Shown one piece after another: positions 52,670-61,223 of a stretch of DNA of 64,000 bases. The notes under the pieces were generated by a model. The model searched no databases, was not told where the DNA came from, and saw only the letters and a program-made list of their open reading frames with translations. Source of the stretch: Sinomonas cellulolyticus. GTDB lineage: Bacteria; Actinomycetota; Actinomycetes; Actinomycetales; Micrococcaceae. Location: NCBI RefSeq assembly GCF_014656475.1, contig NZ_BNCM01000005.1, forward strand, positions 124,001-188,000, read 5' to 3'. The position numbers were made by a program, and so were the translations under genes. How positions within the stretch are numbered: position 1 is the stretch's first letter; each line of letters begins with the position of its first letter.

Positions 52670-53859
52670 GGCGCCAACCCCTCATCACGGGCACAAGGCT
52701 CTCCGACGGACGCGAGCTCATCTACTTCGACGACCCAGGCAGCCCTCCCCGCCAGCACATGGCGGACACCCGCCGGCTAACGGGAAGAGCTCCTGAGGGC
52801 GAGCTGCGGTACGACGAGCTCTCCGGGGAATGGGTCGCCGTGGCGGCACACCGCCAGTCCCGCACCCATCTCCCGCCAGCCGACGAGTGCCCCCTCTGCC
52901 CGAGCACCCCCACCCACGCCTCCGAGATCCCCGATCCGGACTACGACGTCGCGGTGTTCGAGAACCGCTTCCCCTCCCTCGGTCCCGGCCTGGCCGAGCT
53001 CCCCGGCTCGCTCCCCTGGGGCGTCGCCGCCGCGGCCGCGGGCCGGTGCGAGGTGGTGTCCTTCACCTCGGACCACAGCGGATCCTTCGCGGACCTGCCC
53101 TACGAGCGGGCCCGCACGGTGGTCGAGGCCCTGGCCCACCGTACGGCGGCGCTCAGCTCGCTGCCGGGCGTGCGGCAGGTCTTCCCGTTCGAGAACCGCG
53201 GCGCAGACATCGGAGTCACCCTCCACCATCCGCACGGACAGATCTACGCCTACCCCTACGTGACCCCACGGGCGTCCCAGCTGGGCGCCGCCGCCCGCCG
53301 CTTCTACGACCACGCCGACGGCAAGGCCACCCTCCTGGGCTCCCTTCTCGGCCGCGAGCGCGCCGCGGGCGAACGCATGGTGCTCGAGGGCAGCCACTTC
53401 AGCGCCTTCGTGCCGTTCGCCGCACGCTGGCCGCTCGAGGTCCATCTGGTCCCCCACCGCGACGCCGCGGACTTCACCTCGCTCACCGGCGAGGAGAAGG
53501 ACGAGCTCGCCTCGGTCTACCTTTCCCTCCTCGGCGCCGTGGACGCGCTCTACGCCACTCCCACGCCCTACATCGCCGCCTGGCACCAGGCACCACTCGA
53601 TCCGCTGCTTCGGCCAGCGACACGCTTCCACCTCCAGCTCACCTCACCGCGCCGGGCCGCAGACAAGCTCAAGTACCTTGCGGGCTCGGAGGCTGCGATG
53701 GGGGCCTTCATCACCGACACCACCGCAGAGCAGGTCGCGGAGCGCCTCCGTGCGGTGCTCGGGCAGGCCGGCCGCCAGCCGGCCGGTCCGGGGCCGGCGG
53801 GCTCGCGGCTGGCGGGCCCGGGGCCGAGGGGGAACCACAGTGGAGAGGACGAGGCATGA
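52666..53859 (+). CDS. galT: Galactose-1-phosphate uridylyltransferase
   Basis: A 397-residue Leloir enzyme. The active site H188-P-H190-G-Q192 (LHHPHGQIYAYPY) includes the nucleophilic histidine; PADECPLCP supplies two metal cysteines, and FENRFPSL and WHQAPLDP are family segments. It exchanges UMP between UDP-glucose and galactose-1-phosphate. The C-terminus carries a Gly/Pro/Ala-rich tail. Coupled by ATGA to both neighbours. Confidence 0.94.
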   Translation: MRRQPLITGTRLSDGRELIYFDDPGSPPRQHMADTRRLTGRAPEGELRYDELSGEWVAVAAHRQSRTHLPPADECPLCPSTPTHASEIPDPDYDVAVFENRFPSLGPGLAELPGSLPWGVAAAAAGRCEVVSFTSDHSGSFADLPYERARTVVEALAHRTAALSSLPGVRQVFPFENRGADIGVTLHHPHGQIYAYPYVTPRASQLGAAARRFYDHADGKATLLGSLLGRERAAGERMVLEGSHFSAFVPFAARWPLEVHLVPHRDAADFTSLTGEEKDELASVYLSLLGAVDALYATPTPYIAAWHQAPLDPLLRPATRFHLQLTSPRRAADKLKYLAGSEAAMGAFITDTTAEQVAERLRAVLGQAGRQPAGPGPAGSRLAGPGPRGNHSGEDEA

Positions 53860-55046
53860 CCCAGCCCAATCTCCCGGCGCCCACGGCCGCGGTCCTCGAG
53901 GCGTTCTCCTCCGCGTTCGGCGGGGCGCCCGACGGCGTGTGGCGCGCACCGGGACGCGTGAACCTCATCGGGGAGCACACGGACTACAACGAGGGCTTCG
54001 CTCTGCCCTTTGCGATCGGCCTCGCCGCCCACGTGGCCCTCCGTGCCCGGCCCGACCGCACTGCACGTCTCACCACCACCCGCCGGGACCCCGGCCGTCC
54101 GGGCCATGGCGGGGAGGTCATCGAACTGGACCTCGATACGCTCTCGAAAGGGTCTGCCCGCGCGTGGTCCGTGTACCCGGCGGGCGTGGCCTGGGCGCTC
54201 GGCCTCCGCGGCACGCCGGTACCCGGGTTCGACCTCGCGCTGGACTCCACGGTCCCGGTCGGGGCTGGCCTCTCGTCCTCCCACGCCATCGAATGCGCGG
54301 TGGCGATTGCCCTCGCCGAGCTGGCCGGCGCGGAACTGCGCGTGGAGGATCTCGTGCTCCTCACTCAGCAGGCCGAGAACGGGTTTGTGGGCGCTCCGAC
54401 CGGAATCCTGGACCAGTCGGCGTCGCTGCGCGGGGAGGCGGGCCACGCCGTCCTCTTGGACTGCCGGGACCAGAGCGCGGAGCTCATCCCCTTCGATCCG
54501 GCAGCCGCCGGCCTTGGCATCCTCGTCGTGGACACCACCGTGGCCCACTCCCACGCCGAGGGCGGCTACGCGAGCCGCCGGGCCGCCTGCGAACTCGCTG
54601 CGGAGGTCCTCGGCGTGCCGGCGCTGCGCGATGTCTCCCCCGCGGACCTCCCTGAGGCCCGCGCACTCCTCGACCCGACCACGTTCCGCCGGGTGCGCCA
54701 CGTCGTCACCGAAGACGAGCGAGTGCATGAGACGGTGCGGGTCCTGCGGGCCGACGGGCCCCGCGGCATCGGCCCCCTCCTCGATGCAAGCCACGCCTCG
54801 ATGCGCGACGACTTCGAGATCTCGTGCCCCGAGCTGGACCTCGCGGTGGCCGCGGCACGCGAGGCAGGCGCGCTCGGTGCGCGAATGACCGGCGGCGGCT
54901 TCGGCGGTTCCGCCATCGCCCTCGTTCCCCTCGACCGTGGAGACGCTGTCAGCGCTGCCGTGCTCGCTGCGTTCGAGAAGGCCGGGTTCGCCCGTCCGGA
55001 GCTGTTCAGCGTCTCACCGGCAGGGGGCGCCGGGCGCGTCCTCTGA
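53856..55046 (+). CDS. galK: Galactokinase
   Basis: A 396-residue GHMP kinase. Galactokinase signature APGRVNLIGEHTDYNEGFALP, ATP-binding PVGAGLSSSHAIECAVAIAL and the C-terminal GARMTGGGFGGSAIAL are present. It phosphorylates galactose to galactose-1-phosphate, the substrate of GalT. The ATG overlaps galT's stop. No galE is in the window. Confidence 0.95.
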   Translation: MTQPNLPAPTAAVLEAFSSAFGGAPDGVWRAPGRVNLIGEHTDYNEGFALPFAIGLAAHVALRARPDRTARLTTTRRDPGRPGHGGEVIELDLDTLSKGSARAWSVYPAGVAWALGLRGTPVPGFDLALDSTVPVGAGLSSSHAIECAVAIALAELAGAELRVEDLVLLTQQAENGFVGAPTGILDQSASLRGEAGHAVLLDCRDQSAELIPFDPAAAGLGILVVDTTVAHSHAEGGYASRRAACELAAEVLGVPALRDVSPADLPEARALLDPTTFRRVRHVVTEDERVHETVRVLRADGPRGIGPLLDASHASMRDDFEISCPELDLAVAAAREAGALGARMTGGGFGGSAIALVPLDRGDAVSAAVLAAFEKAGFARPELFSVSPAGGAGRVL

Positions 55047-55078
55047 CGCCAAGACCCCGCAGCAGGCTGCCGGAGACG

Positions 55079-55105
55079 CTCGCCCTCTCATCTCGAGGGG
55101 GCGAG
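55079..55105. terminator. Possible hairpin between galK and the BI-1 gene
   Basis: CTCG-CCCTC pairs with GAGGG-(GG)-CGAG, nine pairs with a two-base bulge. It lies 32 bases after galK and before the convergent BI-1 stop. Weaker than the other terminators. Confidence 0.4.
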
Positions 55106-55162
55106 AGCTCTCGGGCGGCGCGCCGCGGGGCCTTTCGAGGTCGGGGACCTGGACCTCGTGCG

Positions 55163-56131
55163 TCAGTCGTTGCTGTTGAAGATGGCCAGCAGGCGCAGGA
55201 TCTCCGTGTACAGCCACACCAGGGTCACCGTGAGGCCGAACGCCGCGGTCCACGCGTAGCGACGCGGGGCACCGGCGCGGACGCCCTGCTCGACCGAGTT
55301 GAAGTCGAAGATGAGCGAGATCGCGGCAAGGACGATCGCCACGAGCCCGACCAGCACGCCGAGGGGAATGCCCGCCACCGTCATGCCGCGCAGCCCCCAG
55401 GGGTTCTGCACGACACCGAAGAGCATCAGGCCGAGGTTCAGGAGGCTGAACCCGAGGTAGCCGACGACTGCGATGAGGAAGAACTTCATCAGGCCCGGAG
55501 TCGCCCGGACCTTGCCGCTCTTGTAGAGCGCAAGCGTCACGCCCGTCACGACCAGCGTCCCCAGCACGGCCTGGAACCCGACCCCGGGGGCGAAGGCGTC
55601 GATGATCCTCGTGATCCCACCGAGGAAGAGGCCCTCGAGGGCGGCGTAGGCCAGGATGAGACCTGCCACCGGCTCGCGCTTGAACGAGTTCACGAGCGCC
55701 AGCACGAATCCGCCGATCGCGCCGAGGACCATGAGCCCCATAGCGGCGCTTGCCGGCATGGCCAGAGTCACAGCGGCGCCGACCACCACGAGACCGAGGC
55801 ACGCGAGCGTGCGGACGATCACGTCGTCGTACGTCATCCGGCCCGTTTCCACCGGGCCGGCCGACGGCGAGCGGTACAGCTCGTCCAGCTGCTCGGGAGA
55901 CATCGGCTGCTGCGGGTACTGCCCGTACGGCGCCTGCTGGCCATACGGCGCCTGCTGGCCATACGGCGCCTGCTGGCCATACGGCGCCTGCTGCCCGTAG
56001 GGCGCCTGCTGGCCGTAGGGCTGCTGGGAGTAAGGGTTCTGCCCGTAGTGGCCCGTGGGCACGGGCGGCGCCGTCGCGATGGCGCTCTTGTAGTTCTTCC
56101 CCCGGAAGACGGGGTTTCCCCCAAATGACAT
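55163..56131 (-). CDS. Bax inhibitor-1 / YccA-like (DUF1112-type) membrane protein with a repeat tail
   Basis: A 322-residue protein. The first ~95 residues are a Tyr/Gln/Gly/Pro-rich tail with five or more APYGQQ repeats encoded by an 18-bp DNA repeat (55921-56028). The remainder has seven helices and ends GLTVTLVWLYTEILRLLAIF, the actinobacterial Bax-inhibitor-1-like pattern. Function unknown; relatives regulate proteases or leak calcium. GAGGAG lies 5 bases before the ATG at 56131. Confidence 0.88.
   Translation of the reverse strand: MSFGGNPVFRGKNYKSAIATAPPVPTGHYGQNPYSQQPYGQQAPYGQQAPYGQQAPYGQQAPYGQQAPYGQYPQQPMSPEQLDELYRSPSAGPVETGRMTYDDVIVRTLACLGLVVVGAAVTLAMPASAAMGLMVLGAIGGFVLALVNSFKREPVAGLILAYAALEGLFLGGITRIIDAFAPGVGFQAVLGTLVVTGVTLALYKSGKVRATPGLMKFFLIAVVGYLGFSLLNLGLMLFGVVQNPWGLRGMTVAGIPLGVLVGLVAIVLAAISLIFDFNSVEQGVRAGAPRRYAWTAAFGLTVTLVWLYTEILRLLAIFNSND
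55921..56028. repeat. 18-bp tandem repeat encoding APYGQQ units
   Basis: Six successive 18-bp units; the three at 55939-55992 are identical (GGCCATACGGCGCCTGCT), the outer ones carry a few changes and the last is partial. The frame is kept, so copy number can change without a frameshift. Confidence 0.9.
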
Positions 56132-56275
56132 GTCGGCTCCTCGGTCGAAATGCAGTCCCGCCCCGCGGGTGCTGCAGGGACGGCCTACAGTGACCACGCA
56201 CGGAGGGCCCGGAAGGTTCCCCGCGGCTGGCAGCTTGGGGGTCCACGACAGGCCGTTCGCCGGGAGCGGGCTCGC

Positions 56276-56281
56276 TAGAAT
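56276..56281 (+). promoter_or_regulatory. -10 box of the GroES-like gene, leaderless
   Basis: TAGAAT, six bases before GTG 56288. Confidence 0.55.
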
Positions 56282-56287
56282 GTCCCG

Positions 56288-56629
56288 GTGCCGAACGAGT
56301 CCGCCCCCTCACGCCCCACGCTTCCCCTGCGCATGCTCCACGACCGCCTCCTGGTCGAGCTCGACAGGGAGGCCAGCGAGCGCCGGTCGGCGTCCGGAAT
56401 CGTCATCCCTGCCACCGCCGTCCTCGGAAAGCGGCTCGCGTGGGCGCAGGTGGTGGCGGCGGGGCCGAGCGTCCGGCAGGTCTCCATCGGGGACCGCGTA
56501 CTCTTCGACCCGGAGGACCGCTCCGAAGTCGAGGTCGCGGCCCACGACTACATCCTCCTGCGGGAGCGCGACGTCCACGCGGTCGCCGAGCACGGCGAGC
56601 CGGCGAGCGATCTCGGCCTCTACCTCTGA
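56288..56629 (+). CDS. GroES-like co-chaperonin domain protein
   Basis: A 113-residue protein with the GroES beta-barrel pattern: RMLHDRLLVELDRE, SASGIVIPATA (mobile-loop region), VVAAGPSVRQVSIGDRVLFDPE and YILLRERDVHAVAE. It is more divergent than a housekeeping GroES, has extra residues at both ends and has no groEL next to it, so it is probably a second, specialised copy. The GTG start is supported by the leaderless -10 box. Confidence 0.8.
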   Translation: MPNESAPSRPTLPLRMLHDRLLVELDREASERRSASGIVIPATAVLGKRLAWAQVVAAGPSVRQVSIGDRVLFDPEDRSEVEVAAHDYILLRERDVHAVAEHGEPASDLGLYL

Positions 56630-56700
56630 GGCCCCCAAGTCGTTACCGGATCGCGACCTCAGAGAGCCCTTCAGGCCCAAGGGTGGCCTCATTGCCCTAG

Positions 56701-56706
56701 TAGCAT
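56701..56706 (+). promoter_or_regulatory. Candidate -10 box of the liv operon
   Basis: TAGCAT in the 196-base gap before the permease gene; it would give a leader of about 110 bases, in keeping with the Shine-Dalgarno (GGAGG) present before the GTG at 56826. No other feature was seen in this gap. Confidence 0.3.
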
Positions 56707-56825
56707 GACCTCCAACGGGTGATCCGCGTCACACTCCCGCTTCCGGGTCCGCGACGGGCTGCGCCCGCTGCACCGACCGTTTCGGCTGGCCCGCCAGCCC
56801 CACCCCGGAAAGACGGAGGCCCTTC

Positions 56826-58163
56826 GTGACCAGCACAGGCCTGGCCGCCCGCCAACGCGTACCACGCGTGCTCGCGGCCGCCGGCGCCCTCCTCGGCGTC
56901 ATCCTTGCAGTGCTCTTGGCATTTCCCCCGGCTGCCGGCGCGACGACCTCGCCCAGCCCCGGCCCGAGCTCCAGCCAGTCGCAGTTCCAGAACACCATCT
57001 CCGGCTTCCTGCGGAACGCCGGCCAGCCGCTGGAGGGCGTCAAGATCACCGCCGAGGGCAACGGGTTCAGCGGAAGCGCCACGTCCGCCGCATCCGGCGC
57101 ATGGAGCATCTCCGTGCCCACCCAGGGCAGCTACAAGGTCACGCTCGACGAGTCCACCCTTCCCAACGGGGTCAAGCTCGCTGACGGCCAGGAGAACCCC
57201 CGCACCGTGACCTTCAACCAGACCTCGAATGCGAGCACCATCTTCGCCTTCGGCGCTGGCATCCAAGTCCACCAGGAGAGCTTCTTCACCAACCTCGCCA
57301 ACCGTCTCGTAGCCGGCCTGAGCTTCGGCCTGCTGCTGGCCCTCTCCGCGGTCGGGCTCTCGCTCATCTTCGGCACCACGGGCCTGACGAACTTCGCCCA
57401 CGGCGAGATGGTGACGCTCGGCGCGGTCGTCGTGTTCTCGCTCAGCGCTGTCGGCGCACCCTTCTGGCTTGCGGTGATCGCGGGGCTCGCGGCCGGCGTC
57501 GCCTTCGGGTGGGTCCAGGACGCGTGGCTGTGGAAGCCGCTGCGGCGCAGGGGCACGGGCCTCGTGCCGATGATGATCGTCAGCATCGGCCTCGCGCTCG
57601 CCACCCGGTACGTCATCCTCTTCTTCTTCGGCGGTGCGACCCAGCAGCTCCCCTACTCCCAGTCCACCGACGTCCAGCTCGGCCCTGTCTCGGTATCGCC
57701 CAACAACCTGTGGTCACTGCTGATCTCGGTCGTGGTCATGCTGTTGGTCGCCTTCGCCCTCCTGCGCACACGGCTCGGCAAGGCGACCCGCGCGGTGGCG
57801 GACAATCCGGCGCTTGCGGCGGCGAGTGGCATCGACGTCGACCGCGTCATCCGGCTCGTCTGGATCACGGGCGGCTTCCTCGCAGCGCTCGGCGGCATCC
57901 TGTGGGCCTACTACCGGCCCGGCGTGAGCTTCAACATGGGCCAGCAGATCCTGCTGATGATCTTCGCCGGCGTCACGCTGGGTGGCCTCGGCACGGTCTT
58001 CGGCGCCCTCGTCGGTTCAGTCATCGTGGGTGTCTTCGTGGAGCTCACTACGGTGTTCGGCCTGACCTCAGATCTCAAATACGTCGGGGCGCTGGTCGTG
58101 ATGATCCTCGTCCTCCTCTTCCGGCCGCAGGGCATCCTCGGCCGCCGCGAGCGAGTGGGCTAG
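56826..58163 (+). CDS. LivH-type ABC permease with an N-terminal secreted beta-sandwich domain
   Basis: A 445-residue protein, ~130-150 longer than usual LivH. A signal-like first helix (VLAAAGALLGVILAVLLAFP) is followed by an extracytoplasmic carboxypeptidase-regulatory/Ig-like domain (ISGFLRNAGQPLEGVKITAEG, ASGAWSISVPTQGSYKVTLD). The permease part (FGLLLALSAVGLSLIFGTTGLTNFAHGEM and the ending RPQGILGRRER) is standard. It imports branched-chain amino acids or related amides with LivM. GTG start with GGAGG 7 bases upstream; first gene of livHMGF. Confidence 0.9.
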   Translation: MTSTGLAARQRVPRVLAAAGALLGVILAVLLAFPPAAGATTSPSPGPSSSQSQFQNTISGFLRNAGQPLEGVKITAEGNGFSGSATSAASGAWSISVPTQGSYKVTLDESTLPNGVKLADGQENPRTVTFNQTSNASTIFAFGAGIQVHQESFFTNLANRLVAGLSFGLLLALSAVGLSLIFGTTGLTNFAHGEMVTLGAVVVFSLSAVGAPFWLAVIAGLAAGVAFGWVQDAWLWKPLRRRGTGLVPMMIVSIGLALATRYVILFFFGGATQQLPYSQSTDVQLGPVSVSPNNLWSLLISVVVMLLVAFALLRTRLGKATRAVADNPALAAASGIDVDRVIRLVWITGGFLAALGGILWAYYRPGVSFNMGQQILLMIFAGVTLGGLGTVFGALVGSVIVGVFVELTTVFGLTSDLKYVGALVVMILVLLFRPQGILGRRERVG

Positions 58164-58172
58164 GAGGCCACC

Positions 58173-59141
58173 ATGGATTTCGGACAGATCCTCATTGAAG
58201 CCCTCGGTGAGCTCTTCAGCCCCACGACCGCCGCATACGCGCTTGCCGCGCTGGGCCTCGCGGTGCACTTCGGCTACTCCGGCCTGCTGAACTTCGGCCA
58301 GGCGGGATTCATCGCGGTGGGCGCCTACGCCTTCGCGATGACGACGATCCATCTGCAGTTCCCGTTCTGGCTCGCGCTCATCGTCGCGGTGATCGCGTCC
58401 GTGGTGTTCGCGCTCATCCTCGGCATCCCGACCCTGCGGCTCCGGGCGGACTACCTCGCCATCGTCACGATCGCCGCCGCGGAGATCATCCGCTACGTGG
58501 TCACCACCAACACCCTCACGGACGTGACGGGCTCCGCCAACGGCCTGGCCGGCTTCCGGCAGGACTTCCTGAAGCTCAACCCGTTCCCCGCGGGCAACTA
58601 CCTCGGATACAGCAGCCCAGACTTCTTCTACCGCGTCTTCGGCTGGGGGCTCGTGATCATCCTCGCGGTCGTCGTGTGGCTGCTCATGCGGAGCCCCTGG
58701 GGCAGGGTCCTGAAGGGGATCCGCGAGGACGAGATGGCGGTGCGCTCCCTCGGCAAGAACGTCTACTCGTACAAGATGCAGGCCCTTATCATCGGCGGGA
58801 TCTTCGGCGCCCTCGCGGGCCTCGTCTTCACTCTCCCCCGAGACGTCGTCCAGCCGGCGAACTACGGCACGGAGTTCACGTTCTTCCTCTGGACCTGCCT
58901 CCTCCTCGGCGGCATGTCCACCGTCCTCGGCCCGATCGTGGGCGCCATGATCTTCTGGGTCGTGCTGTCCCTGACCCAGAACGTCCTGTACGGGCTCATC
59001 AACATCGGTGTCCTGCCGTTCCTGAGCACCACGCAGGCCGGCCAGCTGAGGTACATCCTCGTGGGTGTGGCACTCATGCTGCTGATGATCTTCCGACCAC
59101 AGGGTGTGTTCGGCAACAAGAAGGAGCTCGCGTTCTCATGA
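58173..59141 (+). CDS. LivM-type branched-chain amino acid ABC permease
   Basis: A 322-residue permease with eight to ten helices; GYSGLLNFGQAGFIAVGAYAF and GIPTLRLRADYLAIVTIAAAEI are the LivM hallmarks, with the coupling-helix region KGIREDEMAVRSLGKNVYSYK. It partners the LivH-type protein 9 bases upstream. Stop overlaps the ATPase start (ATGA). Substrate not predictable; urea, leucine and other amides use this family. Confidence 0.93.
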   Translation: MDFGQILIEALGELFSPTTAAYALAALGLAVHFGYSGLLNFGQAGFIAVGAYAFAMTTIHLQFPFWLALIVAVIASVVFALILGIPTLRLRADYLAIVTIAAAEIIRYVVTTNTLTDVTGSANGLAGFRQDFLKLNPFPAGNYLGYSSPDFFYRVFGWGLVIILAVVVWLLMRSPWGRVLKGIREDEMAVRSLGKNVYSYKMQALIIGGIFGALAGLVFTLPRDVVQPANYGTEFTFFLWTCLLLGGMSTVLGPIVGAMIFWVVLSLTQNVLYGLINIGVLPFLSTTQAGQLRYILVGVALMLLMIFRPQGVFGNKKELAFS

Positions 59142-60274
59142 GCGAGACAGGCAACGCCGCCGCGGAATCCAGCGGCACCATCGACTACATGACAGACACC
59201 CGCCCCATCGCCGAGGGGGCCGCGGCTCCGGGCTGCAGGAAGCGGGACCCGATCGTCATCGCGGACAACGTCACCCGCCGCTTCGGTGGCATCAACGCCG
59301 TCGACGTCGAGCACCTCGAGATCCCGCGCCACAAGATCACGGCCCTCATCGGGCCCAACGGTGCTGGCAAGACCACCCTGTTCAACCTGCTCACCGGGTT
59401 CGACACCCCGAACTCCGGCAAGTGGCAGTTCGAGGGCACGGACTTGGCCGGCATGTCCTCCTACAAGGTGGCACGTCTCGGAATGGTGCGCACCTTCCAG
59501 CTCACCAAGGTCATGGGCAAGCTCACCGTCATGGAGAACATGCGTCTCGGCGCCTCCGAGCAGCCGGGCGAGAAGCTGCGCAATGCGCTCTTCCGCGGCA
59601 TCTGGGGCGGGCGGGAGAAGGACATCACCGACCAGGCCGAGGGCCTGCTGACGAAGTTCAAACTGGACACGAAGCGCGACGACTACGCGGCCTCGCTCTC
59701 CGGAGGCCAGCGCAAGCTCCTCGAAATGGCGCGCGCGCTCATGGTCCGGCCGAAGCTCGTCATGTTGGACGAGCCCATGGCCGGCGTCAACCCAGCGCTG
59801 ACCCAGAGCCTGCTCGACCACATCAAGAACCTCAAGGCCGAGGGCATGACCGTACTCTTCGTCGAGCACGACATGCACATGGTGCGGCACATCGCCGACT
59901 GGGTGGTGGTCATGGCCGAGGGAAAGGTCGTGGCCGAGGGGCCGCCCACCGAGGTCATGAAGGATCAAGCGGTCATCGATGCCTACCTCGGGGCACACCA
60001 CGACGTCGACCTTGGCGCCGCCGGCGGTGTCGAGGAGCTCGAGGAGGAGCTCGCCGCCGACGACCAGTCCGTGGTGGGCACCGAAGACGCCGGCATGATC
60101 GCCCCGGAGGCGATCCACGAGGGTGCGGAGACGCTCAGGGTGGGCCACAACGGAGACGCGGGGCGCCGGACAGGCGAGGCGCGGCATCGGGAACCCGGAC
60201 CGGGCGAGGTCCGCGATCCCGCCTCGCCCCCTGCACCCCACAGCGCCGAGACGGAGAAGAAGGTGGACGAATGA
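59138..60274 (+). CDS. LivG-type ABC transporter ATPase with a long acidic tail
   Basis: A 378-residue ATPase. Walker A GPNGAGKTTLFNL, signature SGGQRKLLEMARAL, Walker B LVMLDEPMAGVNP and the switch His in FVEHDMHMV are present. Residues 1-37 are an extra N-terminal stretch, and after the usual end (DAYLGAHH) about 95 acidic, low-complexity residues follow (EELEEELAADD). The tail is unusual for LivG and has no recognised domain. ATGA-coupled on both sides. Confidence 0.92.
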   Translation: MSETGNAAAESSGTIDYMTDTRPIAEGAAAPGCRKRDPIVIADNVTRRFGGINAVDVEHLEIPRHKITALIGPNGAGKTTLFNLLTGFDTPNSGKWQFEGTDLAGMSSYKVARLGMVRTFQLTKVMGKLTVMENMRLGASEQPGEKLRNALFRGIWGGREKDITDQAEGLLTKFKLDTKRDDYAASLSGGQRKLLEMARALMVRPKLVMLDEPMAGVNPALTQSLLDHIKNLKAEGMTVLFVEHDMHMVRHIADWVVVMAEGKVVAEGPPTEVMKDQAVIDAYLGAHHDVDLGAAGGVEELEEELAADDQSVVGTEDAGMIAPEAIHEGAETLRVGHNGDAGRRTGEARHREPGPGEVRDPASPPAPHSAETEKKVDE

Positions 60275-61056
60275 GCGAGCAGCGGGCACCCGAGGCGCCC
60301 CAGACGGCGGCGGCCGGGGACGCGGTCGTGAGCGTCACCAATCTCGTGGCCGGCTACATTCCCGGGGTCAACATCCTCAACGGCTGCAGCATCGAGGCCC
60401 GCAAGGGCGAGCTCATCGGCATCATCGGACCGAACGGGGCCGGGAAGTCGACGCTCCTGAAGGCCATGTTCGGCCTCGTCAAGGTGCACTCGGGCTCTGT
60501 CGTGGTCCGCGGACAGGATCTCACCGGGCTCAAGGCGAACAAGCTTGTGAGCCGGGGCCTTGGGTTCGTCCCGCAGAACAACAACGTGTTCACCACGCTC
60601 ACGATCGAGGAGAACATGCAGATGGGGCTGTTCCAGCGTCCCAAGGTCTTCAAGGAGCGCTGGGACTTCGTCACCGACCTCTTCCCCGAACTCGGCAAGC
60701 GCCGGGCCCAGCGAGCCGGGTCCCTCTCGGGCGGCGAACGGCAGATGGTTGCGATGGGACGGGCGCTCATGATGGACCCCGCCGTCCTCCTGCTCGACGA
60801 GCCATCCGCCGGTCTCTCCCCCGTCAAGCAGGACGAGACCTTCCTGCGTGTCCATGAGATCAACCGGGCAGGCGTCTCCGTGATCATGGTGGAGCAGAAC
60901 GCCCGGCGCTGCCTGCAGATCTGCGACCGCGGCTATGTGCTGGACCAGGGCCGCGATGCATACACGGGCACGGGGCGCGAGCTGCTCAAGGATCCCAAGG
61001 TCATCCAGCTGTACCTCGGCACGCTCGCCGAGACGGTGGAAGGCGAGGGCAAATAG
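60271..61056 (+). CDS. LivF-type ABC transporter ATPase
   Basis: A 261-residue ATPase of normal length: Walker A GPNGAGKSTLLKAM, signature SGGERQMVAMGRAL, Walker B VLLLDEPSAGLSP, switch His replaced by Gln in MVEQNARR, normal for LivF. It forms the ATPase heterodimer with the LivG-type protein. Last gene of the operon; a hairpin follows at 61074. Confidence 0.94.
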   Translation: MSEQRAPEAPQTAAAGDAVVSVTNLVAGYIPGVNILNGCSIEARKGELIGIIGPNGAGKSTLLKAMFGLVKVHSGSVVVRGQDLTGLKANKLVSRGLGFVPQNNNVFTTLTIEENMQMGLFQRPKVFKERWDFVTDLFPELGKRRAQRAGSLSGGERQMVAMGRALMMDPAVLLLDEPSAGLSPVKQDETFLRVHEINRAGVSVIMVEQNARRCLQICDRGYVLDQGRDAYTGTGRELLKDPKVIQLYLGTLAETVEGEGK

Positions 61057-61073
61057 GTCCCTGACCACACGCT

Positions 61074-61113
61074 CGACGGCGCCGCTCCCCTTGCAAGGCG
61101 AGCGGCGCCGTCG
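61074..61113 (+). terminator. Terminator of the liv operon
   Basis: A perfect 14-bp stem (61074-61087 with 61100-61113) with a loop that itself holds CCTT/AAGG. It starts 18 bases after the last stop and shares the CGACGGCGCCGC motif with the greA terminator. Confidence 0.8.
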
Positions 61114-61163
61114 TACGCGGCGGGCCATGTGGCGCGCTCCCGCAACGGCGAGGCGCAACGACG

Positions 61164-61194
61164 AGGCCCCGGCCCCCTCAGGGGGCCGGGGCCT
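61164..61194 (-). terminator. Terminator of the ABC binding-protein gene
   Basis: AGGCCCCGGCCCCC and its complement around a 3-base loop (14 pairs), 30 bases after the binding protein's stop on the minus strand. It is back to back with the liv terminator. Confidence 0.8.
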
Positions 61195-61223
61195 TGCGTC
61201 ATTGAGCCGTGGAAACCACTGCG

